In this document: piece by piece, positions 10,032 through 25,000 of the stretch
Numbering within the stretch: position 1 is the stretch's first letter
Layout: every line of letters begins with the position of its first letter
Source: Channa striata
Taxonomy: Eukaryota > Chordata > Actinopteri > Anabantiformes > Channidae
Assembly: GCA_033026295.1 (NCBI GenBank)
Contig: CM065189.1
Span: forward strand, 9,615,203-9,679,202
DNA: 64,000 nt
Direction of reading: 5' to 3'
The notes under the pieces: model-generated
Told to the model about the DNA's origin: nothing
Database searches by the model: none
Seen by the model: only the letters and a program-made list of their open reading frames with translations
Program-made: the position numbers and the translations under genes

Positions 10032-13000
10032 CTGGATAAAGAACAGGCGGTAAGGATGGAGTTGGGGAAAGCAGCAGAGAATATGCTGGATTGAGCACGA
10101 GCAGTCGAATGTAAAACGAAATAGAAAAACAGGCAAAGGGGAGAAATGGAGCGAAAAGCTGAACTTCCAGAGACCAGCCCTGCTTCTGTCAGAGTAGAAT
10201 TTATCAAGGTTTACACCGCGTGCTGTAAGCTTATGAAAAATAATGTATGAATGGATGTAATTACAGTTAGTGGCTTGTGAACTTACCCATTTCGGCATCT
10301 TCCCTCCATGGGGGTCATGATGGTGGAACTGTAGTACCAGGACTGTTACCACCACGGACAAGCCCACAATCATCATGGTGCTGGCAAAGTACTGAGCTGA
10401 AGAGGAAACGAAGCGGTTTGTCAACATTTCTATGCAATGCAATGAATGGATAAACACATTTAATTTGGAATTATTTAAAATATCTACATATTTTTTGGAA
10501 AAAGGACAAGGGTAGTTGCCAAATCATTCAGTCGGTTGGTTATTCCTCTCAACAAACCTACGGTCATAACACCACGAGGGCTGATGGCAGGATGACTTAC
10601 ATTGTATTTCTTAATTTTCAAACCAGCCAAAACACATACACGGACTAGGAGGCATTGGAAGCCACTGGGACATGAAAATGCAAAACATAAGCTTGTAGGC
10701 AAGTAAGCTGCCCCGATCACACACCCTGACACACACACACCTGGCATAGTCTCCCCACAGAAATAAAACCGGAAACACATTTCGTTTGGATCCAGCTGTT
10801 GTATTAGCAGCAGTTGATGTGCATTTCCATGTCAACTGTAGCTCTATGGAACTTTTGTCGTGGAAAATGCTGAGGAGCGTTTTATTTGTCGTCAGCTGAC
10901 GTGTCCCATGTGGAATGTGTCGTCTGCTCCAATAAAGGCGAGTTTGCTAATGAGCTGTTTGTAGCCTCTCCTCCCAACTGCCTTGTCTCCTCTGCTCTTT
11001 ATCAGTATGGTCTTAAATGGGGCAGATTTTTGTTTCGTGCACTGAGCATAACCCACATCCCGCATCAGCATCCACCCCCCCAGCCGCAGTCTGTAGGAAG
11101 ACAAGGACATGTTTCTGCTCCGAACTGCCCTGTGGTGTGAGTTTGCGGTTGTGAACAGCTCAGCTGTTCCTCTGACGCCGCAGCCTGTCATGGCCAGCTG
11201 CCTGCTGGGTAAATTATTCTCTGCATCCATCAGCTTTTCCACCCGATCTGCCTGTCTGACAAAATCTCCACAGAGCTCAAAAGCTGATTGTTCCAGTCTC
11301 ATTTTCCCGATTATGCGTTTTTAACATGTTACACAATTTAATTTACCAGAACAGAAAAAAACAACAACAACTCGCAGAATAAAAGCTCCGCCATTCTTAG
11401 CGTGTCTTACGATGGCGGATTCATCCGAAAAAAGCAGAGGATGTAAATAATGAGATCAACACATGATCCAGAACTACAGATTCACCGGAAGCCAGATACT
11501 GCTGAGCACTTTGTTTCCCTGCGTGTGAACACAAAATGAACATCCACATCATGTTCAAGTTGTACAAACTGAACTTGAAGAATCGTGTTGCTATTTTTGC
11601 TTCGATATGTGTGAAGTAGATGGAAACAATTTGTTAGTTTTCTATCTAAACCATGAATGAATCGATCATTATCATTTTCATAGAAACACAATAGTCAACA
11701 TGAGCAGTAATTAGTGTCTCACCAATCAGGGGAACTGAGTCTGAAGTGGCAGGCATGATCTCTGCGACCAGTAACATGAACACAGTCAGCGACAGCAGCA
11801 CTGTGATGCCTGCAGAGGAAACACAACAGCGGCCGACAGTGAGATGAGCAATACACTGTGCAACGGAAGGAGCCGGTTGTCACGGTCGAGTTTTCTCTTC
11901 AATGTGGCCTCGAGAGCGCTTAAAATACACGCAGCTGGTCGCTTCAAAACAGGTGCAAACAGCTGTGGATTTATTTTGGAGCGTTCCATCCTCTGGGGAA
12001 TACTCGCCGTTATATATTTACCGCTGTCCGACCTTGTCTCACTGAGTGGCATTTTGAAACAAGCTGACATTTTCAGGCCCAGGTGAAAATCTTTGCCGTG
12101 TTTATTATGGAGCTGTTATTCATCTTCTGATGAATCGAATCCAACACAAATGCTAATCCACAGCCATAATGTCAGAATTAGCATAGAGCAGCGACAAATA
12201 AATGGTCGAGCGACAGCATGAGGACCTAAAGGGCCGTGATCACCAAAACAAGGGGAAAAACAGTTTTGTTGTCGTGTATGATTATAATCACGGACCCTTT
12301 TCCTTATGTGTATGTGTGGGAGGATGCGCGTTTGTACCCAATGAGATCTTCTCTCCAGAGTCAGCAGGGAGCAGGAAGACCAGCAGGGCCAGACCAGAGA
12401 TAAGAACACAAGGGATGAGCAGGTTGAGGCCGTAGTAAAGTGTCCTGCGCCGCATGGTGACAGTGAACGTCACATCGGGGTAGGGTTCTTTACAACATTC
12501 GTAGTACAGCTCATTGCGCTTAGCTGGGACACCTGGGGGGAGAAACCAGGCCAGATAAAAAAAATAATTCACATTAATCAGTTTCAAGCATTTAGCTTTA
12601 TGACCTAGATACATGGCAACTGTTGCTTTGTTGTAGCAGTGTTTAGCTGGAATGTCCCCAAAAATATAAAAAAATATATATTTAAAAACAAAAATATAAA
12701 TTAAACCATCGATGCTCTTATTGTTTTACTGTTGATGAGCGTGGTTGACATAGAAAATTAGTTTTTAACAACCATTACAATATAAATTGTAGTGGTACTA
12801 TTTAAATATTGTTAAAAGGGAGGTTATGATCAGCTGGAATCCTTGAAAAGAAAAACTGAGAGTCATTGAGAAAAATAAATGATAAATGCTTCACCATCCT
12901 GTTTTACAATTTGTTCTTAAGGAAGATAAAGTACGATACCGACACCCTTTCTAAAAGCAAACGTCCTGTGTCTTCATATACAAGTCAGTGGGTTTAGATT

Positions 13001-16000
13001 TAAGATCAGTGTCTCCCACATCACACAAACGTGCTGTTAACATGTAAGAGATACTGTATATGAAAGTCAAATTCCAGGATGTTTGTGATGTGATGTTGGG
13101 GAAAGACAAGGATTTAACCATAAACATATGTTCTTGGTATCCGCTGCTTATTGTAGAAAAACTATTGTACTTCTTCCAAAATAAATATAATATCTAATAC
13201 AATAATATCATCATGTAACGTTTTAAATAATTCAACCATCTACTCAAGTCTATTTAGATGATGATCTGAATTATCTGTCAAGCACAGGAGATTGCATTAA
13301 GTTGTCAGGGCTAATCTAGAGATTCTCAGGCTAGATCCAGGGACACATAAGCACTGACATTCACATTCCCAGCAAATCGGAATGTTTCAGCCTTCAGTTC
13401 AATGACCCTACAACAATCTTAATAACCTAATTATGGGCGTTATGGCCTACTCCAGTTTATCTGTCTTGTTGGCATATTTACCTTTACTCTACTAATCTGC
13501 CTTGAACAGCAGATTAGCAGCAGAAAATGGTATCACCGTCTCTCCTTTCGTTTCATTTAGAGAAGCTGCAGTGTTCTTGTCTGCAGCCCTTTGTTACAGA
13601 ATCAATATCAGAAAGACTTTATTAATCCCTGAGGAGAAATTGCTTTCGTCCCGGTGTTACGACCTCGGTCGTAATGTGGGATAATGTGATTGCATACTTT
13701 TACCTGTGTACCTCGTCTCCCTTCGTACACGTGTGTATTTTGTGTGTGATGTGTGTTGTGTCCCAAGCAAGCGGTTAAATGGTTGATTGGCTGGCGGGTC
13801 TGTTGGGTGTCGTTCCGGGGAGCTGATTGGTTGCAGTCTCCACCTGAGGGGTTTAAATCTAGTGTTTCCCAATCTGACCCGCAACCCCCTCTCTCCCACC
13901 CCCAGAAAACCACACTAACCTGTTGTACGTGGTGCCACGCTGTTTGTAGCACAGAATGCTGGAAATCTGCTATAAGGCTGGGGTTAGACTTTTCTTAGAA
14001 TCCCCGTTTTTCCGATAGCAGTATAGGTAAGTTATTGTATATTTTACTTATGTTAGTTTAGGTAACAACAGGCTGCCCGCTTTAGCTATTTTTGTTAGTT
14101 ATCTTGCTGAACCCACCCGGAAGTTTTATACCCATTTTATTTGTTCTGGGGGTTTCTGGGCCCTGGGAAGTGGGGAGTCTCAATTTATCTCCATTTATCC
14201 TCGTTCAAGACGGGGTGTAACACCTGATTCTCCATGCATATGTAGGATATTGTGTGTGAGAACTTGAAAATGTAAACATAAAATGAGAATAAAATAAAAT
14301 ATCTGATCTCAGAGGTGGAGTTATAAAGTTTGATGGCCACAGGAAGGAATGACTTCCTGTTTCGCACAGTAGTCTGGGTCTTGCACTGAACTTGCTCCAG
14401 CATGCCGTGCAGAGGATGGCAACCATTCTTCATTACTCATCACAGCTTGACAGCATCTTTCTGCATCACAGCTCTGTTACAATATCCAGCTCCATCCCCA
14501 CAATGTCACTGGCCCCTCTGATCAGTTTATTAGGTCTGTTGGTGTCTGCAGCTCTCAGTCCACTGCCCCAGCACACAAAGAATCGCACTGGCAGCCCCAG
14601 ACTCAGCATGGTTGGATAAATGTTGGAGGACCTGAGCCTCTTCTGGCCTGATGGTATTGAAAACATTGGAGAAGTCAAAAAACACGACCTTCACGCACGC
14701 ATTTGGAGAAACCGATTCGAAGTTTTACAGTATGTCACGAGAGTATGGACGTTTGACCGGTTCGTACTTTCTGACGTCCTTCAAAGGGCTGGTTGAGGGT
14801 TAAGACTTGGATTTAGGGTTTGGGTAGGGGAAGGGTTGAGGTAGGGCAGTAACTCCAAAACCAACCTAACCCATTTCTCTAACCCTAACTACCTCGGCTG
14901 GGTGATGACTTTCCTTTAGGAATACAGAAAAACATCTGCAAAACACCTGGTAAGACCTCTTTCCTTGTACAGCAGACATGGGCACGACTGACTGCCGTTT
15001 TAAAACCAGCTTAAGAACTTGTCTGTTACATTTACAGGAAGAGTTAATAACTGTTCCCACAAACGCCGCTGTGCAAAGACTGTACAGCTGCACAGTCAAC
15101 GATCAGTGTTGGATAAAAATCTACCTAAAGCCCAAATCTGATTATGGCTGGACCATCATTGTACAGCTGTATCAGCTTTTCATATTTGTCCATGTTGTGT
15201 CTGTCTGAAGCTTGGTACACAATCAGCAACATATTCAGCATACACAATTCATTTTTTAGAGTGAAATGTCACAAAAAAGATTAGATTTTTCGCCGAGACA
15301 GAACGTGTGTATGTGTGTGGAAAGCATTCATTCAGAATCATTTTCATTTAATTTAAACTGTGTCACCTGAACACGGAAGAGAAATAGCCTTTGTTAGTCG
15401 TCTATGACTTTGTCTGTGTACTGCCCGGCTGTCCCTAAATGAAGTGAACCATTCCGGGGCCAGCTGCCCCCCAGTGCACACATGCACCCCTTGCCCAACA
15501 CCCCCCCACACACACACAGACACACACACACCTGGGCACACTCACTTTGTGTGTTAGTATGTCTGAACGTGAACCCGTCTGCCAGCCTCTGATAAACACA
15601 CAAAATTATGTCTGAGATTATGAGTTCTTCATTTGCACATAGATGAGGGAAGGTGGTGAAAAACAAAAACATGGCGGAAAACAGAAAAAAAAAACAAGCT
15701 AAAATATCTGCTTTTTTTTTGTAATATCAAAACTTTTGGGCTTTGTTTCTTGGAGAGACTCCATAAGAAAATCACCATGGTGTTCTCAGTCACACGTGGC
15801 TCTGACATGCCTATCAACAACATTTCCTCAAAACAATCAACCCTCTCTCTCCCATTATTTTCTGATTTATGAATAGAATAGAATAGAACTTTATTAATCC
15901 CACAGTGGGGAAATTCTTGATGATGATATTTTATAATGCACGGTATGAGACATGAAGACAACATGCCATGCATTATGGAAAACAACGGCACCTGAATAAA

Positions 16001-19000
16001 GTCCAATATAAGCCACTTAAACAAAACCTGAAGAAGGTTTTCTGGACATGCATATAATTTTGACTCATTTTTGCTTTAGATTTGGAAGAACAAATTTTAT
16101 TCATCACTCCAGCACGTGCACAGTTCCACAGTTAGACAACCTGTGGTCATTTATCACCGAGTTTATCATTAGCTTGTCAGATATTCATGTACAAAAGTCG
16201 CCTAAAGTTGCTTATCAACTTTCAGGTGGAGTATTTTGAGCTGTGATAATCCGCCTGTTGCTGATGTGTGTTTAAAATGAGTCTCACCCACATTAAAGGT
16301 TCCAGACACAGGTTCTGTTGGATGGTCACTGCTGTTCAGACGTCAAAATATAAGATGTATGAACACAGCTGCAGTTACCAGCAGCCATATTCCCCAGGCC
16401 ATATGAATCACTCTTTAAGAAAGAGTGATGGAAAATGTCAGTGAGAATGGCATCTTACCAGGAAGACGACATCGCTGAAGCATCGGCTGTCAGAGCTGTG
16501 TGACACTGACTGGATGTCGGACTTCATGGAATATGACACTAGTATTTCAAAGTCTTTAAGATGGTATTTAAGGTTCAAGCACATCCAACAAATACACAGT
16601 TTGTTTATATTTCCAATCTGTCTCTGCATTCTATTTGCAAATTGATGTCACGAGAGATTCTTACAGATTTTTTTACTTTTTTAAATCTCACGTTGCTAAA
16701 TTGTTTTGTTTTTGCAATTTAATTTTTCTGGTGTTGAGAACATGACTGTGTCCTTTCTGTTTTTGTCTTACCTACAAGATCCCACTCTCCGTTGGGTATG
16801 TAGGTGGAAATGTCCACGTCCATCATCTGCAGGTCCAGCAGCCAGCCGTTGTGAGTCCAGGAGCCGAACTTGAGGTCACACTTTTGCACATCGAATGGGA
16901 ACCATCTCACATCAATGTAGCAGGTGCTCTTCAGAATCCCTGGAGAGCAGAGATGGAGACGATCACTTTACTTATTTTTTTTTAAATCCTTATGACTGTT
17001 TAACTACTGGCTACGTTCTCCTTCGATGCCAAACTACTGGCCAAGATTCCACAGATCTCGCCTCTTGTCAGACTAACTGGAAAAAAGGTGCCAACTGCCC
17101 GTCAAGTGAAGGGACTGTATTCTAATGCATTTTAAAACAAACATCAAATTATTCTAAAAGTTTCTTCATTTCCGTACATGTAGATTCCATTAATGAAAGA
17201 AAATATAACATTTTACTACGTTTTAGTAAACCAAAAACAACCAAACCAAAACTTTACTGTAAAGGACAAAGTAAGAGGTTGTTACACATGAAGAAACAAC
17301 AAAAAAAATCATAATTAAATGTATTTCCTCTCCACTCCCACTAACTGTTGTTAAGGCCAAGTGTTCAATGACTATCTTGACCTGTGGCAGCTTATACAGT
17401 AACAAACAGATTGAAATACTTTTGAATGATACTTATTTTAATGAATACATATTTTACTAGTGGTTAATTAACTTGAGATATGTAATACAGTAAAGGAGAA
17501 AGAGCAATATCTTGGATGCCTCACCTGGTGGGATGTACTGGCAAGACCCTGACGAATTGACCAACACATTTGTATGGAACGTAGCATCGAACCTCTCGTC
17601 AGCACTGCATGGAGACACAAGAGCATCATGTCAAAACACGAACGGCACATTCTGAGTCCAAAAAAACAAGACATTAAAAAAAGACTATAGGAAATGAAGA
17701 ATCAAAAAAGTTTAGGTCAGAAAGTTGACTGAGAGTACAAAAGTATAAAGACAGATAAAAAGAAAAAAATGCAAATTATTAACAGCAGGTGGGAATGAAG
17801 GTGACTGACAGACGCATAGAGCAGGATTAGTGCAGATCCGGAGTGATAGTGTTTATTTCTACTGATCATCTTCAGCAAACATGGTCGTCTGCTATCAAGC
17901 CGTCCTTCAAACGGACGGGGGAGTCTGTACACTCAGAAACAGATATCATAATCAGAAAATTACACATTTCACGCAAGAACAAAAGGTGAAAATTGTGTGG
18001 GAAATGAAGCATGTCGGAACCGTGAGAGATTCCAAAATGTCAGTCCTCATTTACTGAACAAAAGCGTTCTAAATAACTGACTATGAATGTAAATTCAGTT
18101 CTCTGCTTCTGTGCGTTTCCTGTTTAACAATATAAACTATTAAGAAATGTTGAACCTGTATCTCCATTAAAATACACATACAGTAGCACCACAGATACTA
18201 ATTGGCTTTGGGGAGCCATGCCGTAACCTCGGCCATTCAACCTTATTGCCCGACACTAATCATCTTAGAGACTTTTCTTTTTCCAACATTGACAGATTCT
18301 ACTTAAAGTCAATTTCTTCCATGTTTGTCTAAAACCAGGGGTCCCCTGCCTTTTTTTCCCTTGCTACAATAAAGTTCACATCTGTGATATTATGTTAAAG
18401 ATAAATATAACTATTGGACAATGTTACACACAATCATTCCCCCCAACAAAATGAATTGGAATAATTTTCTCTCTCATATATATGTTTTTGTATATTTATA
18501 TATTAGGACTTTGATTTGTGACTAAATACCTGATAAAGGTTCAACCTTAGCTGTCACTGGCAGCTTGAAATCAGCATTTAGCTCAAATTAAAGCCTAGAA
18601 GACTGAAGGTCTTGTGAAGAAAGTTTGCTGAATAATTGAACAGATACAGGAGCAAGCAAACGTGCAGGACTGGAAACCTCTAGACCGAAGTAATGAAGCA
18701 GTTACAGGCCTCCCACAGTATTTATTCATTTATTTATACCTGGTCTAATATTTAATCATACCTTTCGGGGGGCTGTGACCCCCGTGAAATGCTGCAGACA
18801 GAATGCACCTCATTTGCAGCGATAAATAAATGCTCTTTCAGAGGCAGACAGTCAGACTCACAACACCATCTATTGCTGTCCTTCACGGCGTTTCTACCAC
18901 TTACAGTGTGAGACTGAAAGCCAAGAGACAAGGTGAGGGGCATATTAAAGTCTCCCTCAGGGCTTTTTGTTGGACAGGTAGAACATAAATTGTAGAAAAG

Positions 19001-22000
19001 TGCTTTGGGCTTGTGCCCAGGAGACATTTAACAGGACCAGACTTTTGCCCAGTGCAAATGTATACATGAATAATGTGAATCTAATCACTCTTTTCATTTA
19101 GCAGAAGGTGAAAATACAAAGTGGCTGTGAGAATAAGTTGGAACTAAATAATCACTCTTATTCACAGCTGGGAATAAATTAGAAAATTAGCATTTAGTCT
19201 TGTAATGGTATATGAAATACATCCACTTGCAGTAATTGGGTGTTACAGTATGAGCTTTTGAATGAGAAAAGTTAGATTTCTTTTATTTAAACCAACTATT
19301 AAAACACAAATGCAAGATTTCTACAATATGGAAAGGATTCTTTTTTATATGAATGTTAATGTTAATGCCTGAATAAGCAACAGATTTTTAAAAACCTTAT
19401 ACAGTTGGAAGTTGACGCTTCGCTGCAGATACAGATGTGCATAGTAAGCACATGAGCATCACAGGAGACTTGTTGATGCGTCATTTTAATAACATTTTTA
19501 ATACATCAATAAGTGAGAGGAGGGCACGATGAAGTGGTTGAATTAAATATCTTTTACTTCCTGGGAAACACTGTGTGTTACACCGTTACATCATTAGTAA
19601 TACACTGCTGAACTCAGGGAACAGACGGAGAGATGGTTTTATTTTTTTACATAAAATACTTAATGGAAGCAGCACGTTGTATCCCAGTTACAGTAGAGCA
19701 ATGAAATATTCAGAACAGGCAGTTTCCAAAATTGTTCTAAGAACAAAGTTCCGGAGACTCCACAATGAGAAGCTTCCCGCAGAACAAACACATCCAAGCA
19801 CTTTACTTTCAGTTTGAACTCCCAGTAAGAACGCTGGGCTGATGGTCAGTGTGCCTTCAGGTTTTCTATATTTATTTGTCTTAATTCTTTGTAATATAAA
19901 AAAAAAATTGAATTTCAATCATATTTTAACCCTGACACCAGTATTTTCTTTCAAAAATCAAAAGCCTTTATAAACCTTCCTGGCCACTTTATTAGGTACA
20001 CCTGTACAATCCAATGCTTTCCAATCCAGCAGCTCTGCCATAAATTTAGCATTTTCAAGATTATAGTTTGTCAGTTTTTAGGTTGAAACTGTCAGAAAGG
20101 TCATAATTCTCCTATGATTTTAAAGTGGGTAGTGGAGTCGTACTGGAGTGAATTATGAAAAGTGGTGGTTGTAATGTTTTGGCCACCTCAGCATGGGAAC
20201 ATCATTTGGACAAAGTTACACAAATTGCTGAACACAGTTCATAGTGATATTTCTCTTTTCTTGCTTTATTGGTTCAAGAAAGTAGAAATGATTGATTTTA
20301 CTAATGATTTATTCCACATATCTTAGAAATGTCACTTTCAATCTGTGTCCATGTCAGGCCCACGTTTCTGTTAGTGGTTGCTGATCCCCACTGAAAGCTG
20401 CTTAATGTCCTGTATCATTCCTTTAGATAGCCAAACTTTTACAGTTCTTCCCCTCCACCTCTCCCGCAAACACACAGAGCGTCAAGCCGAGCTGGAAAAT
20501 CTGTCCCCATCTGTCCCCATAAAAGAATGCTCAATCACCTTCAAGGTAGCGTTGAAACGCCAGCACCATCAATCAACTTCAGCTCTGCCTTGTATCGTGT
20601 TGTCTTTCCCCCTTAACAAGTGTGAGTCCCTGGGTGGATATGTGTGAAAAAGAAAGTGTGTGCGATTCTTAAAAAGCCCGAGAACGATTGATGTACGAAA
20701 AAACATCTTACTCCCGTCAACTCTCTCTATTGGGGCTCGACAGTTTGCTAATAGTTCGACAGTCACACAGTCTCGCTCCCGGTGCCTTTTACAACCAGCA
20801 ACATTATAAACAAGTAGAAAAAGCCACTTGACACTTCCTGGCACATTAATATGACTCATATTAAATATGAGAGGACTTTGTTTAAGAAAGCTGAATAAAA
20901 GTACTGCAGACAACAGACCCCATGTACAGCATCAGATTTTTCTCTCCTTCCTGCATTTTATCTATCTCTTACTATCTTGGTGTTGCAGACTCGTCATGAT
21001 TGTAGGAGCTTCCAAAGCAAACGGAACTTTAAGAGAAAAGGCCCATTTTTAATTTCCCCACCCATTGTGCTACAGGACTCAGTCTTATCTTATTAAGGTT
21101 TTTCATCAAAATGAGGAGGAGCGCTCAAAATAAAGACTATTAATCAAATCGCTGATACTTGCCAGATGAGGTGTTGTGGCTCAGCTGGATGGACCATGTA
21201 GAGGCGCAGTGGGTATCAGTATTCAAGGGAGCATTTGTTCTAGATGTTATTCATTTATCAATAAGGCAGATGTATATGAATGAAGCAAATGTCTGAAGCA
21301 GCTTGTGTTGGAGGATAAAACTGGTCCCATCGAAAAGGTTAAATCACAAAGGCCTCTGGAAAGTGATCAACTGTCGACTAGCGAGCTTGCGAGGTGCTTA
21401 AACCTGATTGTGAAGTATCAGAAGTCTGTGGCACCTCCATTTATTGACACGCCTGCCATCCAGCCGAGCACTGACAGAACAGACAAAGGTCTAAGCCGTG
21501 TAGTAGAAAGCCAACATGGCTGAGCTGTTTGAAAAGGAAGGAGGTTTTCTTGGAATTAATCAAACTGTTGTGGGTTTCAAAGGACAGATTGTTGTCTTTC
21601 TTACCAAGCAAATCCCAATTTTTGACAAAGGAGTGAATAGAAATTGGCTCGGCCGTCCTTAGACATTTTCACTCACTTGGTGCGGTGTGATTAGACCAAT
21701 CCCTGCTGTGCTGCCCATTACAAGCAACAGATGCAAAGCCCCCTGGGAATTATGGTGCATGTCCTCCCAGAGAGACTCGGCCTAATCATCTCATTAAACG
21801 AGGCGATAACCGAGAGTACACACTCATGTGGGGGACATTTATTCCCTCTGTGTTTTTGGGTAAACAGAGCCAGGCAATCTGCATGAGTGTAGCAGAAAGC
21901 AAACAGAAGAGGACGAACGAAGAACAGAAAACGATAGAAGTAAGGAGAACATGTGAATGGATTGAAGGAGTAGGAGCAGCCAGTAACTACTGATGTAATT

Positions 22001-25000
22001 ACAAGCAAGTTTTAGGTTCTTGTTCTTTATCATTCACTTATTTACAATATATTCATGAGAGTAAATCTACACCATATGGCTGAGTTTAAGTGCAAAATGG
22101 TGGAATAGTAAATGGCTCTGTCAATACTACATAAGCTTGAAAATATTTTTATGTTGTTTTACTGGTGAATATTTGAATTTGAATGGTTCTAGCAACTAAG
22201 AATAATAATGAAGTGATCCTTCACTTTTTTAATTTAAAATTTGTAAGGTTTAATAAAATATTTGGTTGAAAATGAGTCGTTCACATGAAAATATTTTTTA
22301 AAATTTGGTCCACTATTAATATATTAAACTTCATGATTCTGCAACAATTTATACTGTTGATGAAAATCCTCAAGAGCCATGTTGTTCTCTCATCAGTTTC
22401 AGTTTCCTGTTCAGGACAAGTACATTCACTGTAGATAAAGAAGTGTGTGATGTCAGTTGGACCTCAGTCAGTCAGCAAGATTTAAATACTGGCTGGACGT
22501 TTTTAACATTCGTATGATTTTTGCTGTCAGAATTTATTAAACCCTGTAAAACATTTAAGAATATCATCATCATCACATTTTGCTGAATGTGCTGAGTAAA
22601 AAGGTTGATTTCATCTTTTCCAGCGTAGGCTGTGTCAAAGGTCTGGGGCATGAGGAGGATCTGAGGATATGGACTGTCCTTTTTTGTCTATCTAGTGCTA
22701 GAACAAGTTGTCCAAGTGCGGCTCTAATCAGTAAAACCTAAAAATCCAAATTCTGCCGAGTTCAGTAAAGAGGTCGAAAGAATGTGAGAATAGAGTTGTA
22801 TGAATTATCATGATATGAAGACGTGAGGAGAGAAAAAAAGATGAGTCTGTGAGATGAACGTACCTGTTGTAGAGAAGAATATCTGGGACCCAAATCAGAT
22901 TGGATGGGAAGCGAAGGTTCTGGACCCCGGGGTAGGTCTCTGGATTCCATGAGAGGTAAATATCTGTCCAATACTGAAACAAGAACCATCGAAACAGAGA
23001 TTTCATTAAAAAACAATTTTCAAAAAAAGCCACTGGTGCCAAACACACGATTACTGAAGAGACAGAAGAGACAGATGCCGCTTTCCAGGCTCTTTAGTGT
23101 TGCGTATTTGCACAGGCAAACCAATTAGTTATTGTTTGTGACGAATCAGTTGGCAACTTAGAACTTCAGTGACCTTTACAGCTCTGACATCTGGATGTGT
23201 GGCACATCATAAACAGTGCTGGTGAAATGGCACGCGCTGCACACAGAATTTGTGCATCATAGCATCTTTTCTTAAAATGCATATATTTGTAACATATTTT
23301 ACAAATCTCTTTGCAGTCATAACCATAACCACCATAAATCACTTCACACCGGCCTATACCTAAAACTGTTAATTAGCACAAGCCACAGGGTTTTTCATAA
23401 AACCGTTGGCACCTACACCGTGTCTCTCAGTGAAACCCTGCCAAGTCAACAGTTGTTGGCAATGACCTCTGCACTCCCATTTGAGCCGTGGCCCATATTC
23501 AGCGAGGGGCGCAGAAAACCCAGCATCAAAAACGTTTAAAGCACATTGACAGAGAGTTTGAGTTATGAGTCAACTCTGTGTGTAATATACAGAACAAATT
23601 AATGTGCGCATGTAGCATGTAGCATGTAGCAATCCAGATGTTACGTACTGTGTGGAGGCATTTACGTGTAACTATGAGGCACGAGGTGTATGTGTGTTCA
23701 ACCACATGAACAAGTGCATGTTAAGTTATTAGTGTGATGTGTATTTTTTTGAGCTCTAGGGACCGTTTATGTAAGCGCATGTGATCGTGCATAAGCAAAT
23801 CTATTGTTGCTTATGTGCCTCAGTCTGTGAAAGTGATTGAACAATCAGCCAGAAGTCAATGTCTTTGAAAAGATGCTCTTTATTTAAGATGAGCCTGTTG
23901 CTATGACTCCACTCGCGCAGCTAATGACTTAATCACTACACTTGACATCTCCGGGACTTGGCAGTTTGGTGCTCGAAAGCTTGTTTTATATTTGCTGGCC
24001 GGCAAAGCACGAGTAACAGCCAATGCAACAAATTACGGCTCGGTGACTCTGCAAATGGGAGCAACTGAGGAGGACACTGGGCCACGTAAGGTAACGGTTG
24101 TCTAAGAATAGGTCTGCCCTTACATAACGGAAACTAAGAAAGCGTCACTAATTCGGGGCAACTAGCGTCTTAATAAGAGTGTGAAATTCAGTCTCTGAAA
24201 GCAAATGTGGAGCTGATACATTGTGGAATGCCAGCGTATAATATACAGCTGACTGCAAAAGTTTGGAATCTTTACTGTGAAATTATAAAAATGTAGAAGA
24301 AGGATTTATTTAAAAAGTAAATTCAGCTTCACACCCCTGCACAATTAAGTAACCGGTTGCCTAAACATGTACGTCTTTGGACTGACCGTGGGAGGAACAG
24401 GAGGAGAACATGCAGACTCCATACGGAAAGGCTGCAGCTGGGATGGCAGCGCTAACTGCTTCACCAGCACTTATTGAATTATGTAATTTGATAATGACCT
24501 TCTGTGCATCTCCACAACATGTATGAAGCCTGCTGTTCCACTAAATCCTCCACTGCTAGAACCACCAGGAACAGATTCTCATCCTAAATGGATGATCATT
24601 TGCTCGTATGCAGGTTTAGTATCTAGCAGGAGAAACTAATGAGAAATCTTTCAGACTCCCTCGACATAATCTGTGACAAGGGGCTCTCGACGGCTGCTCA
24701 TATTGACATATTTTGGCAACTCTAAAGCCCTTTAACTCTCCCTTAAAGGGACCATACTGTGCACTGCTACTGCTCCAAAAGGCCCTTAAGTGTGGCTGAA
24801 CACGTCACCTCCCCAAGGGTCTTCACTGCCGCTCAGAATTGTTTCAAATGAGCTCATGCAGCTACATGTAAATTCTGAAATAGAACTTGTGTTACACTCA
24901 TATTTAAGTCATCACTTTTTGTAAACATTTCATTTCTGTGGCTGGTTTAAGGATTTCTGCCTTCACCGGGAAAGATTGAAGGTACTTGTAAATGGAATCT

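Larger units (their letters stand above)
12533..16771. other. intron 6 of the alpha8-type gene, repeat-rich
   Basis: 4.2 kb holding a LINE remnant, a probable solo LTR inserted in it and a second LINE tail (listed separately). 12650-13570 is AT-rich and featureless. Confidence 0.6.

Noticed and set aside
23600..23640. Possible CRISPR-like repetition (ATGTAGC three times)
   Set aside because: A tiny head-to-tail tandem without spacers in vertebrate DNA.
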